Below, piece by piece: positions 32,040 to 44,167 of a stretch of 64,000 nucleotides of DNA (positions are counted from its first letter, which is position 1; every line of letters starts with the position of its first letter). This stretch comes from Bacillota bacterium (GTDB lineage: Bacteria > Bacillota > Bacilli > Paenibacillales > NBRC-103111). A program made the translations under genes and the position numbers. Under the pieces are notes generated by a model. That model was given only the letters and a program-made list of their open reading frames with translations, had not been told where the DNA came from and did no database searches. The DNA is taken from positions 5,567-69,566 of the forward strand of contig JAEWMH010000003.1 in assembly GCA_023393235.1 (NCBI GenBank), given 5' to 3'.

Positions 32040-33917
32040 TTATTTGTCTCCGGTAATGACGGTTAACGAGCCTTTGTCCAGGGTGAGCCCCAGATCGCTC
32101 TTGGACTTGGTATCCACAACCTCTACGTACACTTTGTTTTCATAATATCCGGTAGTGGCGGCCAGCTTCAGAATCTTGCCCGGCCACTCTCCCGCCCAGG
32201 TATAGCCGGTAATGCGTTCCAGCTCGATTTCGTTCAAATTATGCTTGATGACGCCGTCGCGGCCGGAGAAAATGGGCTTGTTGGTGCCAACCTCATAAAA
32301 CCGGTACCACAGGGTTTTATTGGCATCCGGAACGATATAAATGCCGGCCGGGTCCTTTTTATCCAGCTTCATTCCGTCTACACGGACATCATTGAAATAA
32401 CCCAGCGCCGAATCCACCGCCTGCTTCACCTCCGGCGTTTGCTCCGGCAGGCTCATGAGATAAGCGATAATACCCACCGATTCGGAGCCGGAGATGGACG
32501 GATGTTCGTAGGCTCTTGCCGGGCGGGGCTCGTAGGTCACGGGATCACTTTGGGCGCACCAGGCCGTTAATACTCCGTTGGCCTTGATTTGGGATTTCAG
32601 GATATAATCCAGCCCTTTATCCAGGGAGGTTTGCAAGCGGGAGGCAAGTGAATCCTCCACTACCCCGTTATCAAACGGGAATTGTTTATTCTTCATCATG
32701 GTCAGCACATTCAAAACACGGACCATGGCATTATCGTTGAAGGTTACATAATCGGAATAGTTGCCCCGGGCCGGGTAGGTCTGCGGCCATCCTCCCGAAG
32801 GATATTGCATCTTCAGCAGGGTATCGGAGGCTTCCTCCACTGCTTTTTTGTACTTCTCATCCTTGGTCTGGCCGTACATGTACGACAGGAAGAGGATTTC
32901 GTCGGTGGTGCCGTTATTATCAATGGTTGCCAGCTCCACACCTGCTTCGTTGATCCAACTGGAACGTTTCTCCACACCGTCCCAAGCTCCCTTTTCCAGC
33001 ACAAACTTGGGTGTTTCCTTGCTCCATGCCCCGTTGATCTGATAAGTCAGAATGTTATCGGCAGTGACTGTATCCTTTTGGAGATCGCCGGTATAATAAG
33101 CTGCCTTCAAGAGGGGAATTCCCGCCGGTGCTTGGGCAGGCTTAATCGTTCCGTCTGCCTCCAGTTCCTCCTTGATGGTGAGGATGGCCACAGTTTGGCC
33201 ATTGGCCTGTACTTCGGTTTTCACATTTTGGACGGTCAAAAAGCGGGTTAGCTTCGGGTCCAGGTCCGTCCATAACCCGGTTGCCGCCGTCAATCGGATG
33301 TCCCCCGGCTCCAGCTTGCTGAACTTGCCGTTCAGCACTACCTCCACCTCATGGGCGGACAAGGCTTTGGCGCTCTGAACCTTCACATGCGGCTCCTGCT
33401 GCACCAGTTCAGCCAGCTTTTTTACTTCCTCGGCGGTAAGCTTCGCTTGGGGGCTGAAGCTGCCGTCCGGAAGAGCCTTCATATAGCCTTCTGCCGTAAC
33501 GGCCCCTACGTAACCCTTGCTCCAGTTGGAAATGGACTTGGCGTCCGGATAGGCGTCCGCTGCCGCCGGCTCCAGCTGCAGCTGCTTGGCTCTTGCTATC
33601 ATAATCGCCGCCTGCTCCCGGGTAATTGCGTCCTGCAGCCGCACGGTTCCGTCCGGGAACCCGCTGATCAGGCCGGCGGCCCGGGCTTTGCCCAACAGCT
33701 CCGCCTGGGAGGAATGGGCATCTACATCAACAAAGCCAGCATATGCAGAATCCTTCACCTGAAGAGCTTGGGTTAAAGCCGTCAACAGACTTTCCCGGGT
33801 CGCGTCCCCGGATGCAGAGGCGGCAAACGCGCTGCCTGCTCCGGCTGTTAATGTGAAGGCCAAGGCTGCGGTAATAATCACTTTCCCTTTTTGGGTTTTA
33901 TTCTTTCTGGTATTCAT
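32040..33917 (-). CDS. SLH-domain pectate lyase, polysaccharide lyase family 10 type
   Basis: 625 residues from the ATG at 33917 (GGAGGGAG upstream). A signal peptide ending near SAFAA, two S-layer homology domains (about 50-160, GLISGFPDGTVRLQDAITREQ and YMKALPDGSFSPQA), an Ig-like segment (about 170-255), then a PelA/Pel-10 catalytic domain (about 290-610, with GGWPQTYP and AWCAQSDPVTYEPRPARAYE). It cleaves polygalacturonate by beta-elimination while anchored to the cell wall. A cre-like site at 33968-33981 predicts carbon catabolite repression. Confidence 0.9.
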   Translation of the reverse strand: MNTRKNKTQKGKVIITAALAFTLTAGAGSAFAASASGDATRESLLTALTQALQVKDSAYAGFVDVDAHSSQAELLGKARAAGLISGFPDGTVRLQDAITREQAAIMIARAKQLQLEPAAADAYPDAKSISNWSKGYVGAVTAEGYMKALPDGSFSPQAKLTAEEVKKLAELVQQEPHVKVQSAKALSAHEVEVVLNGKFSKLEPGDIRLTAATGLWTDLDPKLTRFLTVQNVKTEVQANGQTVAILTIKEELEADGTIKPAQAPAGIPLLKAAYYTGDLQKDTVTADNILTYQINGAWSKETPKFVLEKGAWDGVEKRSSWINEAGVELATIDNNGTTDEILFLSYMYGQTKDEKYKKAVEEASDTLLKMQYPSGGWPQTYPARGNYSDYVTFNDNAMVRVLNVLTMMKNKQFPFDNGVVEDSLASRLQTSLDKGLDYILKSQIKANGVLTAWCAQSDPVTYEPRPARAYEHPSISGSESVGIIAYLMSLPEQTPEVKQAVDSALGYFNDVRVDGMKLDKKDPAGIYIVPDANKTLWYRFYEVGTNKPIFSGRDGVIKHNLNEIELERITGYTWAGEWPGKILKLAATTGYYENKVYVEVVDTKSKSDLGLTLDKGSLTVITGDK

Positions 33918-33967
33918 CGTTAGCTCCCTCCGGTTATGTACAGATAAAGTAAGAATACAATCGCAAT

Positions 33968-33981
33968 TGTAAAGGCTTTCA
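33968..33981 (-). promoter_or_regulatory. CcpA cre site candidate upstream of the pectate lyase
   Basis: Minus-strand TGAAAGCCTTTACA matches TGWAANCGNTNWCA with a single mismatch (CC for CG). It overlaps a TTTACA that could be a -35. Confidence 0.7.
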
Positions 33982-34130
33982 CACATAACATGAATAATCC
34001 CTTCCTCAGATGATGGATTTATGGGGGTACTTTGGGACGATTGGGTGGAATATCCAATCTGGGGATCATCCTCTTTACAATTCCTTTATATTTCCACATA
34101 TGTCCGACTTACAAACATCTCCTCCCAAAG

Positions 34131-34175
34131 GAAAAGCCCGCAGCCCTCCCGGAAGGGAGTATCTGCGGGCTTTGG
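34131..34175 (-). terminator. Terminator after the chemoreceptor at 34196
   Basis: AAAGCCCGCAG/CTGCGGGCTTT with T residues on the minus strand (CTTTTCC). It is a strong 11-bp stem. Confidence 0.85.
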
Positions 34176-34195
34176 CCCGTAAGCATTTGGTTTTA

Positions 34196-36343
34196 TTATA
34201 CAGTGAATTTCTTGAGCTGCTCCTGAAGCGATACGGACAGGGACTCCAGGCTTTCGGACAGCTTCACCAAACCTTCGCTGACACTCAGCTGCTCGTTGCT
34301 TAAGGAGGCCACCTCTTCGGAGGTCGCGGAGGATTCCTCGGACACAGCGCTGACATTGCTCATGGCATCGGTCAGGGTGGACTGGGATTCTTCCAATGAA
34401 CCCAGAGAGTGGTTGACACCCTTCAACCGTTCGCTTAATCCGTCCATTTGACTGCGGACCTGGCCGAAGATCAAATCCGCTTCCTTTACAGAAGTGATCT
34501 GCTGTTGGAAAACTGGGTAAGCATCCGACAAGGCGGTTACCGTTTCATCAATTTCACGCTGGATGGTATCTGTAATCTGGCCGACAATCTCGATGGATTG
34601 TTTGGACTGCTCCGCCAGCTTGCGGATTTCATCGGCGACTACCATGAAGCTTTTGCCTGCAGCGCCTGCACGGGCGGCTTCAATGGTTGCGTTCAAGGAC
34701 AGGATATTGGTTTGTTTGGAGATATTGTTCAGCATCTCCAGGATCTTGCGGATGGAGGAGGTGCTTTCCTTCAGGTGATCCACCTTTTCCACCATATTGC
34801 GGGTCATTTGCTCGGTATCATTGGTCTTGGCAATCAAATCCGCCATATACACGGTGCCCCGTTCGCTGACCTGTTCCACCTGGATGGTGGCATGGTTCAT
34901 TTCCTCATTGGCTTTTGCCATCTCGCGCATTTTGAGGCCGATTTCATAGGTGATGGTATTGCCCTTCTCCGCCTCTACCGCAAGGCTGGATGCCCCATTG
35001 GCAATTTCCTCCGTAGCCACGGCAATCTCCTTGGCGGAAATGGCGGTTTGCTTGGAAACATTCAACAGGACATTGGAGTTGTTCAGCACCTCTTGGGCGG
35101 AATGGTTGGTCTGCTGGACCAGCTTGGTGATCTGCTCCATCATCTGGTTGAAGCTTTGACCCAACTGACCGATTTCATCCCGGCTGGTAAAGCGTGTCCG
35201 CACGGTCAGATTGCCCTGCTCACCCTGCTGCATCAGATTGCGCAGATTAATCAGCGGCCGGCCTACCATCCAGGCTACGAAGAAGCCCGAAGCCACCGCA
35301 AAGGCCATAGCGACCAAAACCATAATAATCGTCAGGTTCCAAATTTTCTCGGCATCCTTCACCAGGTCATCCACGGGTACAGCAGTAGCCACTGTCCAGG
35401 GGGACACACCCAGCTTCTTGAAGATGGTCAGCTTACCGTCAATAGTCATGCTTTCCGCGGACTCCGTCGACTGCTTCTGATCCTCGCTGCTAAGGGTCAC
35501 ATCAAAAGCCTTGCCCACCCGCGCCGGGTCAGGCGTCCGGACCAAATTGCCGTTTTCATCGATGATGACAACCGGGGCTTCTCCCTCTTTGTTCAGGTTC
35601 TCAAGTCCCGCATGCAGCATCTTTTCCTTCAATTCAATCAAAAGCACATATTGCTTGTTGCCGGTTTGAATATCCTTCAACAGACGGCCCATGCCGAATA
35701 CGCCCTTGATATTGCCCCAATAGCTTTCGGGAATAGTCGGCAGCCATACTGCGGCACCGTCCCCTTCCACAACCTTCTTAAACCATTCCTGCTCCCTTAC
35801 TTTCTCGCGGATGGTAACAGAGTTGCTGTCCGTGCCGAGATTCCTGCTGTCTTCATTGATGCCGATCAGCACGGCCGTGGAAACATCATTCTTGCCGGAG
35901 AAGAACGATCCCAACCGGGTACTGGCGGTTTGCTGCGCCTGAAGCTGGTCGTAAGCGCTCAGGGTGGTATCGGAGATATTGCGCAGCGACTTCATGAAAT
36001 CCTGGTCTGTCAGCATCTGCATGGTGATATCTTCGTACACCTTCAAGGCCTGCTCGGTATTGCTGCCGGCTAATGTAATTGTCTTTTCAGTAGCCTGGGC
36101 GACTTTGTCTTTAATAATCGCTTTGGACTGCATGTATGAAAAAAGACCCACCGCCAGCACCAGAAGCACAATACAGGAAAAGAAAATTAAAAATAGCTTG
36201 ACGCTGACCGATCTTGCCGGGTTCATGGATATTTGAGTATTGGTGCCCGAGTAAGATTCCCCCACCCCATCCTTTGTAAGCGTTTTCCGTCCCTGCTTTA
36301 TCCGATCGACAAGTCCTCTGGGGTCAGGCAGTTGAATTTTCAT
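34196..36343 (-). CDS. Methyl-accepting chemotaxis protein with dCache-type sensor
   Basis: 715 residues. A cytoplasmic N-terminus of about 45 residues, membrane helix 1 (about 50-72), a large dCache sensor (about 75-330, with QEWFKKVVEGDGAAVWLP and LGVSPWTVATAVPVDDL), helix 2 (about 337-358), HAMP, and the signalling domain (NISKQTNILSLNATIEAARA). The long N-terminal tail before helix 1 is unusual for this family. It lies upstream of the pectate lyase and could sense plant-derived ligands, but that is inference. Confidence 0.92.
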   Translation of the reverse strand: MKIQLPDPRGLVDRIKQGRKTLTKDGVGESYSGTNTQISMNPARSVSVKLFLIFFSCIVLLVLAVGLFSYMQSKAIIKDKVAQATEKTITLAGSNTEQALKVYEDITMQMLTDQDFMKSLRNISDTTLSAYDQLQAQQTASTRLGSFFSGKNDVSTAVLIGINEDSRNLGTDSNSVTIREKVREQEWFKKVVEGDGAAVWLPTIPESYWGNIKGVFGMGRLLKDIQTGNKQYVLLIELKEKMLHAGLENLNKEGEAPVVIIDENGNLVRTPDPARVGKAFDVTLSSEDQKQSTESAESMTIDGKLTIFKKLGVSPWTVATAVPVDDLVKDAEKIWNLTIIMVLVAMAFAVASGFFVAWMVGRPLINLRNLMQQGEQGNLTVRTRFTSRDEIGQLGQSFNQMMEQITKLVQQTNHSAQEVLNNSNVLLNVSKQTAISAKEIAVATEEIANGASSLAVEAEKGNTITYEIGLKMREMAKANEEMNHATIQVEQVSERGTVYMADLIAKTNDTEQMTRNMVEKVDHLKESTSSIRKILEMLNNISKQTNILSLNATIEAARAGAAGKSFMVVADEIRKLAEQSKQSIEIVGQITDTIQREIDETVTALSDAYPVFQQQITSVKEADLIFGQVRSQMDGLSERLKGVNHSLGSLEESQSTLTDAMSNVSAVSEESSATSEEVASLSNEQLSVSEGLVKLSESLESLSVSLQEQLKKFTV

Positions 36344-36437
36344 GAATCCACCATCCTATGTATTCTGTCTTATTCTTGTCTCACTACATTCTTCGACAAA
36401 TCTATAGGAAATCCTTTATAGTTTTTTTACAAAAAAT

Positions 36438-36473
36438 TAAAACCTCCAATTAAAAATAATTTGGAGGTTTTTA
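36438..36473. terminator. Bidirectional terminator, U32 gene side
   Basis: AAACCTCCAA...TTGGAGGTTT flanked by A and T runs. It ends the U32 peptidase transcript on the minus strand. Confidence 0.8.
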
Positions 36474-36517
36474 CAATTGACTGGAATTGATCCCCACGTT
36501 TATAGAAATGACTCTCT

Positions 36518-37825
36518 TTACATCTTCCGTTTACGCATCATATCATAAGGCTTGACCGGCTGCTCCACCTTCAAACGAACATGCTGCAGCGGATGGCGAG
36601 CGGCATCCAGAGACATACCGTCCATATCCGTCAGAGCCTCCACCTTCTGGGTGAAAAATCTTCCCTCTGGCCCAAAAAACTCCACTTCCTGCCCGGGTTT
36701 AAAATGGTTCCGCTGCTCTACGACCGCGCTTCGGGTCCCGGGATCATAATCCACCACCAGTCCTGCAAAATCGTAATCGATCATTTTCTCCTCGGGACCG
36801 TAGATATGGTCCTCATGGCCCGGCTCATCAAAGAAGAAGCCCGTGTTCAACGGCCGGTTGGCTGCCTTGTGGATTTCGTTCAGCCATTCCTGGCGCAAAG
36901 TGTAGCCCACGGGATCGGCCATATAGGCATCCAAGGCCTGCCGGTACGCATTCACCACCGTGGCCACATAATGGATGCTCTTCATCCGCCCCTCAATCTT
37001 GAAGCTGTCCACGCCTGATTCCACCAGCTCCGGGATATGCCCGATCATACACAGATCCTTGGCACCCATCGTAAACTGATGCTCCTCCGGACCCGCCACC
37101 GCCACTCCGGTGCCTTCTTCCTCCGTACCGGCAAACAGATCGTACTTCCAGCGGCAGGATTGGCAGCAGCCCCCGCGGTTGGAGTCCCTGTCGGTAAAGT
37201 GGTTGGACAGCACGCAGCGTCCGGACCATGAGCTGCACATGGCCCCGTGGATAAATGCCTCAATCTCAATATCCACCTTTTGCTTGATCTCCAGAATTTC
37301 CTCCAGGCCGGCCTCGCGGGCCAGCACCACCCGGTCCACTCCTTCATCCTTCCAGAACTTCACCGTTCTCCAGTTCATGGTGGATTGCTGGGTAGACAGA
37401 TGGAGCTCCAGCTTGGGGGCGGCTTTTTTGCAGGTTTCAATAATAGCCGGGTCGGCCACGATAATGGCGGCTACTCCTGCTTCCTGCAGATTGGCCAGAT
37501 AATCCTCCAAGCCGGGGATGTCTTCGTTATGGGCAAAAATATTGGCGGCCACATAGATTTTGGCTCCATACCGGGAGGCAAAATCCACCCCCTGGCGCAT
37601 TTCCTCAAAGCTGAAATTGTCGGCGCCGGAACGCAGGCCGTATTTTTGCCCGCCGATATATACCGCATCCGCTCCGTAGCGGACGGCAAACTTCAGCTTC
37701 TCCAGGCTGCCGGCAGGCCCCAGAAGCTCAGGCTTGGCCAGCTTGCGGGTATGCTGCTGTCTGACTATAGATGCTGTTTGTTCCATGCGGTTCTCGCCTG
37801 CCTTTATCATAGTATGGCGGTCCAT
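36518..37825 (-). CDS. Peptidase U32 family protein (YrrO/RlhA-TrhP-like)
   Basis: 435 residues with the U32 core (ELLGPAGSLEKLKFAVRYGADAV begins the TIM-barrel-like domain), the conserved Cys-rich block (CSSWSGRCVLSNH...CCQSCRWKY) and C-terminal small beta domain. Members act in tRNA/rRNA hydroxylation (TrhP, RlhA) or as collagenases. It follows its paralogue at 37827 by two bases, as yrrN-yrrO in B. subtilis. Start choice is uncertain; Met codons at 37810 and 37786 are alternatives. Confidence 0.9.
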   Translation of the reverse strand: MDRHTMIKAGENRMEQTASIVRQQHTRKLAKPELLGPAGSLEKLKFAVRYGADAVYIGGQKYGLRSGADNFSFEEMRQGVDFASRYGAKIYVAANIFAHNEDIPGLEDYLANLQEAGVAAIIVADPAIIETCKKAAPKLELHLSTQQSTMNWRTVKFWKDEGVDRVVLAREAGLEEILEIKQKVDIEIEAFIHGAMCSSWSGRCVLSNHFTDRDSNRGGCCQSCRWKYDLFAGTEEEGTGVAVAGPEEHQFTMGAKDLCMIGHIPELVESGVDSFKIEGRMKSIHYVATVVNAYRQALDAYMADPVGYTLRQEWLNEIHKAANRPLNTGFFFDEPGHEDHIYGPEEKMIDYDFAGLVVDYDPGTRSAVVEQRNHFKPGQEVEFFGPEGRFFTQKVEALTDMDGMSLDAARHPLQHVRLKVEQPVKPYDMMRKRKM

Positions 37826-37826
37826 A

Positions 37827-38759
37827 TCAATAGACCTGCTCCTTAAAGTAAAAACCGTAGGTTAAGGGACGGTCCGCTGGCTGCAGACGGAGCAGCGGCT
37901 CCATCCACTCCTCCCGGAAGCTGTAGCCTGCCGGGTCGGCCGTGTATGCGTCAATGGCCTGGCGGTACGCGTGAAGCGCCGCCGCGTTGTATGCGGCCGG
38001 CTTCATCAGGCTCTCCACCTTCATACTGTCGATGCCCGCAGCAAAAAGATCCTCCAGCGCATCCAGCATACACAGATCGTCTCCGCTCATGATATGGGTG
38101 CCCGCTTCATCCTCGTAGACGGGATAACGCTCGTCCTGACGTTCCTCTTCGATAAGATAAAGCCCCCGTTCCATTCCGAAATCGCCCGGGGAAGCCTGTG
38201 CACCGCGGTGCTCCATGTAGCTTTTGACCATCAGGCGTTTGGAGTGGAAGATATTCGTTACCCCGTGCACCTGCACCTGAACATCCGCCTTGCAGTGTTT
38301 CTTAAATTCCAGCACCTGCTCCATATTCAGCTCCCGGGCCAGAATTGCCCGGACAGCCCCACGGTCCGCCCAGTAATTGGCCGTCATATAATTGGTGGCG
38401 GTCATCTCGGGGTTCCAGTGAAGGGGGAGATGCGAAACCCCGGCCTCCTTGGCAGCGGACAAAAGGGAGGGATCGCCGAACACCACGGCGTCCGCTCCCG
38501 CCTCTGCTATTTTCTCCAGGTAACCGGGAAGAGCGTCCGCCCCTGCATTGTCAAAAATCCGGTTGGCGACCACATAGGCCTTCAACCCGCTGCCATGAGC
38601 GGTTTGGACAGCCTCCTGCAGCATTGCCGCGGGGATATTCCCGGGCAGCCTTGCGCCGAAGCGGTGCTCGCCGATCTGAACCGCATCCGCTCCGGCTTGG
38701 GCATAAAGCCGGATATCCTCCAGGGAGCCGGCGGCTGTAAGCAGTTCCGTACGTTTCAT
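37827..38759 (-). CDS. Peptidase U32 family protein (YrrN-like)
   Basis: 310 residues, shorter than its neighbour. It keeps the N-terminal ELLTAAGSLEDIRLYAQAGAD motif split over the barrel start and the conserved LNMEQVLEFKKHCKADVQVQ region, but lacks the C-terminal extension and most of the Cys cluster. The pair probably forms a heteromeric enzyme for tRNA wobble-uridine hydroxylation in Bacillales, as inferred from YrrN/YrrO. It is cotranscribed downstream of mltG. Confidence 0.9.
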   Translation of the reverse strand: MKRTELLTAAGSLEDIRLYAQAGADAVQIGEHRFGARLPGNIPAAMLQEAVQTAHGSGLKAYVVANRIFDNAGADALPGYLEKIAEAGADAVVFGDPSLLSAAKEAGVSHLPLHWNPEMTATNYMTANYWADRGAVRAILARELNMEQVLEFKKHCKADVQVQVHGVTNIFHSKRLMVKSYMEHRGAQASPGDFGMERGLYLIEEERQDERYPVYEDEAGTHIMSGDDLCMLDALEDLFAAGIDSMKVESLMKPAAYNAAALHAYRQAIDAYTADPAGYSFREEWMEPLLRLQPADRPLTYGFYFKEQVY

Positions 38760-38801
38760 CTCTGAAGCCCACTCCTTCTTGAACGGCCTGCCGTTCCATT
38801 T

Positions 38802-39887
38802 CTACTGTTTGCTGGCCGCGTTGTTTTTCTTATGCTCCTCGAAGGTTTCGGCAAACAGATGGCGCCCGCTTCCGTCCTTCTTGGTGACGTAGAACAGATA
38901 TTTCGTTTCCTCCGGATACAGAGCCGCCTTAATGGATAACAACCCCGGGCTGGCAATGGGGCCTGGAGGAAGACCGGAATTCAAGTACGTATTATACGGG
39001 CTTTGTGTCTGCAGGTCCTTCTCAAACAAACGCTCCTTTTGCTTATCGAACAGATATTGTACGGTAGCGTCGATCTGCAGGGGCATTTTCTGCTTGAGCC
39101 TGTTGTAGATCACCCCGGCCACCAGAGCCCGTTCCTCATCCACCGCTACCTCGCGCTCCACCAGGGAGGCGACTGTCAAGATGCCATGAAGATCCAATCC
39201 CAGCTTGTCCATCTGCGCTTCCCAGCCCTGCGGCAGCGATTTCTGCTTCCTGTCCCATTCGGAAAGCAGCCGGCCCAGAATAGCCTCCTCCGTGCTTTCC
39301 TTCTTCATTTCATAGGTTTCAGGAAACAGGTACCCCTCCAGCCTGTAGCGGAGCTGGGTATTGTCCGGGATACTTTTAATCCAGGGCTGTGTCCACTTGC
39401 CTGGATCACTCGCCAAAGCAAGGAAGGAGTCCTTGTTAACGATACCGTCGGCTGCCAGCTTGTCGGCAATCTGCAGCACCGTATACCCCTCAGGGATGGT
39501 AAAGCGGATCATTTCCTCCTTGATCACATCCCCGCGGTTCAGCTTGTCGGTGATCTCTGCCAGGGTCATACCCGGCGCCAGCTGGTAATCCCCGGCCTGG
39601 AAGCGGCCGCCTTCCTGCTTAACCTTCAGATAAGCGGAGAAAATCATGCCGCTCCGAATAATGCCGTGATCCTCCAGCAGCTTCGCGATGCCGGCCGAAC
39701 CCGTTCCGGACGGGATCGACACCTCCACCGGCTCTCCTTGCGCCATCGGCTGAAGGGAGCGGTACACATAATAGCCTGCGCCTCCTGCGGCCACCGCGCC
39801 CAACAGAAAGATAATTAGAAGAATGAGCAGGACGGTTTTCCATCCGCTTCTTTTTTTCGGGTTTTGCTCAAGTGCCTCAGCCATCAA
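38802..39887 (-). CDS. mltG: Endolytic murein transglycosylase MltG
   Basis: 361 residues. It has a membrane helix (about 17-38), a LysM-like segment, and a YceG domain with catalytic Glu in ASLVEREVA and IYNRLKQKMPLQIDATVQY. It cuts nascent glycan strands at the membrane. Position corresponds to yrrL. A terminator at 39925-39955 separates it from the DUF1292 genes upstream, so it may have its own promoter. Confidence 0.93.
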   Translation of the reverse strand: MMAEALEQNPKKRSGWKTVLLILLIIFLLGAVAAGGAGYYVYRSLQPMAQGEPVEVSIPSGTGSAGIAKLLEDHGIIRSGMIFSAYLKVKQEGGRFQAGDYQLAPGMTLAEITDKLNRGDVIKEEMIRFTIPEGYTVLQIADKLAADGIVNKDSFLALASDPGKWTQPWIKSIPDNTQLRYRLEGYLFPETYEMKKESTEEAILGRLLSEWDRKQKSLPQGWEAQMDKLGLDLHGILTVASLVEREVAVDEERALVAGVIYNRLKQKMPLQIDATVQYLFDKQKERLFEKDLQTQSPYNTYLNSGLPPGPIASPGLLSIKAALYPEETKYLFYVTKKDGSGRHLFAETFEEHKKNNAASKQ

Positions 39888-39924
39888 AGCCCGGTTTCCT
39901 CCTCTATCTGAATCAGATATCTAC

Positions 39925-39955
39925 GAAAAAAAGAGCGACCAAAGAGCCGCTCCCT
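39925..39955 (-). terminator. Terminator between DUF1292 gene and mltG
   Basis: On the minus strand, GAGCG-GCTCTTTGGT-CGCTC is followed by seven T residues. Confidence 0.75.
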
Positions 39956-39996
39956 TCATCGTACCATACTTCGCTTCCGTGTTCCATTTTTCTTAC

Positions 39997-40305
39997 TTAC
40001 TCTTCAAAAGAGACCGTCATTTCGTCATATAGTTCAAGGATGGTCTCCCATTCGTCATCATCCGGCACCTCTGCCAGCTGAAGCTCACCCTGCTCGTCGG
40101 TGATAATGTGATACAGGGCCGTTTCGTCTTCACGCTTCATCCGGTCGCTTTGGAGAATGGCGTAAGATACGCCGTTCACCTCAAATTCGGCCAGGATCCG
40201 CTGCGGCTCCGAAGCGCCCTCTCCATCCTCCAGAAGGACTTCTTCCCCGAAGGCTTCCTTCAGGACGGAGAGGGGCTTCACATCATCTAAGGAAGGCGTT
40301 TTCAT
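39997..40305 (-). CDS. DUF1292 family protein (second copy)
   Basis: 102 residues from the ATG at 40305 (GAGG seven bases upstream). It is an acidic protein with the DUF1292 pattern (ILAEFEVNGVSYAILQSD and DDDEWETILELYDEM). It overlaps the first copy by four bases. The function of the family is unknown. It is more diverged from YrzB than its neighbour. Confidence 0.8.
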   Translation of the reverse strand: MKTPSLDDVKPLSVLKEAFGEEVLLEDGEGASEPQRILAEFEVNGVSYAILQSDRMKREDETALYHIITDEQGELQLAEVPDDDEWETILELYDEMTVSFEE

Positions 40306-40610
40306 GGAGTAACCTCTTCGTCCATTTCTTCCATCAAGGTATTGAAGGTTTCCTCTACAATGTTCCATTCTTCTTCATCGTCAATGGTGAACAATTGCAG
40401 GTCGTCTCCCTCTTCCTCATACCGGAAAGCATATACCTCGTCGCTTTCCTCTTCATCCTCAGAGGTAACCACGGGCACCAGCATCATGTACTTCTTGTCG
40501 CTGCCATCCACCTCAAAGCGCATGATGACTTCGAATTCCTCTTCATTGCCTTCCTCATCCGGAATGTAAATGATTTCCGGCTCTTCTTCTTGGACCGGCT
40601 TGTTCGCCAT
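40302..40610 (-). CDS. DUF1292 family protein (YrzB-like)
   Basis: 102 residues from the ATG at 40610, preceded by AAAGGGTG; a GTG at 40619 is possible. It is very acidic, with EIIYIPDEEGNEEEFEV, KYMMLVPV and DEEEWNIVEETFNT. It lies in the conserved alaS-ireB-ruvX-yrzB order. Overlaps with the genes on both sides or close spacing indicate a tight operon. Confidence 0.88.
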   Translation of the reverse strand: MANKPVQEEEPEIIYIPDEEGNEEEFEVIMRFEVDGSDKKYMMLVPVVTSEDEEESDEVYAFRYEEEGDDLQLFTIDDEEEWNIVEETFNTLMEEMDEEVTP

Positions 40611-40615
40611 CCTGC

Positions 40616-41032
40616 TCACCCTTTCGATTTGGCATCCATATAACCTTGCAAAATAAGCGCCGCGGCCATTTTGTCGATCACTTGCTTGCGCTTTTTCCTG
40701 CTGACGTCGGCGGACAGCAGCGTTCTCTCTGCTGCCACCGTAGTCAGCCGTTCATCCCACAGATGTACGGGAAGCCCGAGTTTAGCGCGAAGTTCTTCGG
40801 CAAAGGCCTGGCATAACTCACCGCGGGGACCGATCGAGCCGTTCATATTCTTCGGCAAACCGACGACAATATCCGTCACGCCATTCTCGACAGCGATTAT
40901 GCGGAGCTTTTCCATATCTTCCTCAGGCTTGCGGCGCTCCAGTACCGAGTGACCCTGGGCAGTCCAGCCCAGCTCGTCACTTAAGGCCACACCGATTCGG
41001 CGGTCGCCGTAATCCAGTCCCATCCATCGCAT
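40616..41032 (-). CDS. ruvX: Putative pre-16S rRNA nuclease / RuvX-type resolvase (YqgF, YrrK)
   Basis: 138 residues with an RNase H-like fold: MRWMGLDYGDRRIGVALSD at the start, IVVGLPKNMNGS, and LWDERLTT near the C-terminus. YqgF matures the 5' end of 16S rRNA and was earlier named a Holliday junction resolvase. It is in its usual place between ireB and yrzB. Confidence 0.94.
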   Translation of the reverse strand: MRWMGLDYGDRRIGVALSDELGWTAQGHSVLERRKPEEDMEKLRIIAVENGVTDIVVGLPKNMNGSIGPRGELCQAFAEELRAKLGLPVHLWDERLTTVAAERTLLSADVSRKKRKQVIDKMAAALILQGYMDAKSKG

Positions 41033-41072
41033 GTGTTCGTCCGTTCTCCCTTGTCTTTACTCGGGCCGGCGG

Positions 41073-41354
41073 TTACTTCTGGGAGACCTTGTGCTGGGAC
41101 AGGTACGCCCGCACCAGCTCCTCAATAAGCTCATCCCGCTCCCGCTTGCGGATCAGGCTCCGGGCATTGTTATGCCGGGGAATATAAGCCGGATCACCGG
41201 AAAGCAGATACCCGACGATTTGGTTGATGGGGTTATACCCCTTTTCCTGCAGCGCATCGTATACGGCCAGCAGGACTTCCTTGGGGGAAGTCTCCACTCC
41301 TTCAGGCACGACATCGAACTTCATCGTTTTGTCCATCGAATTCACAACCGGCAC
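41073..41354 (-). CDS. ireB: IreB family regulatory phosphoprotein (YrzL)
   Basis: 93 residues starting MPVVNSMDKTMKFDV, with NPINQIVGYLLSGDPAYIPRHNNAR. In Enterococcus IreB is phosphorylated by the Ser/Thr kinase IreK and modulates cephalosporin resistance. It sits between alaS and ruvX as in other Bacillales. Confidence 0.93.
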   Translation of the reverse strand: MPVVNSMDKTMKFDVVPEGVETSPKEVLLAVYDALQEKGYNPINQIVGYLLSGDPAYIPRHNNARSLIRKRERDELIEELVRAYLSQHKVSQK

Positions 41355-41470
41355 CTCCCGCTTGAGAAATAATTTCCGCCTATAAGGAGTATACGAAATC
41401 GCATGTTACTCTGGTTATATTCTCCAAAGGCTGTCGAAATACCTTTATTCGGAATAAGAAAAACTTGGAT

Positions 41471-44113
<2,643 letters not shown>

Positions 44114-44167
44114 GAATGGTTCTGCCTCCTCGCAGGGTATAGGAAAACAACATTCCTCATATAAAAA

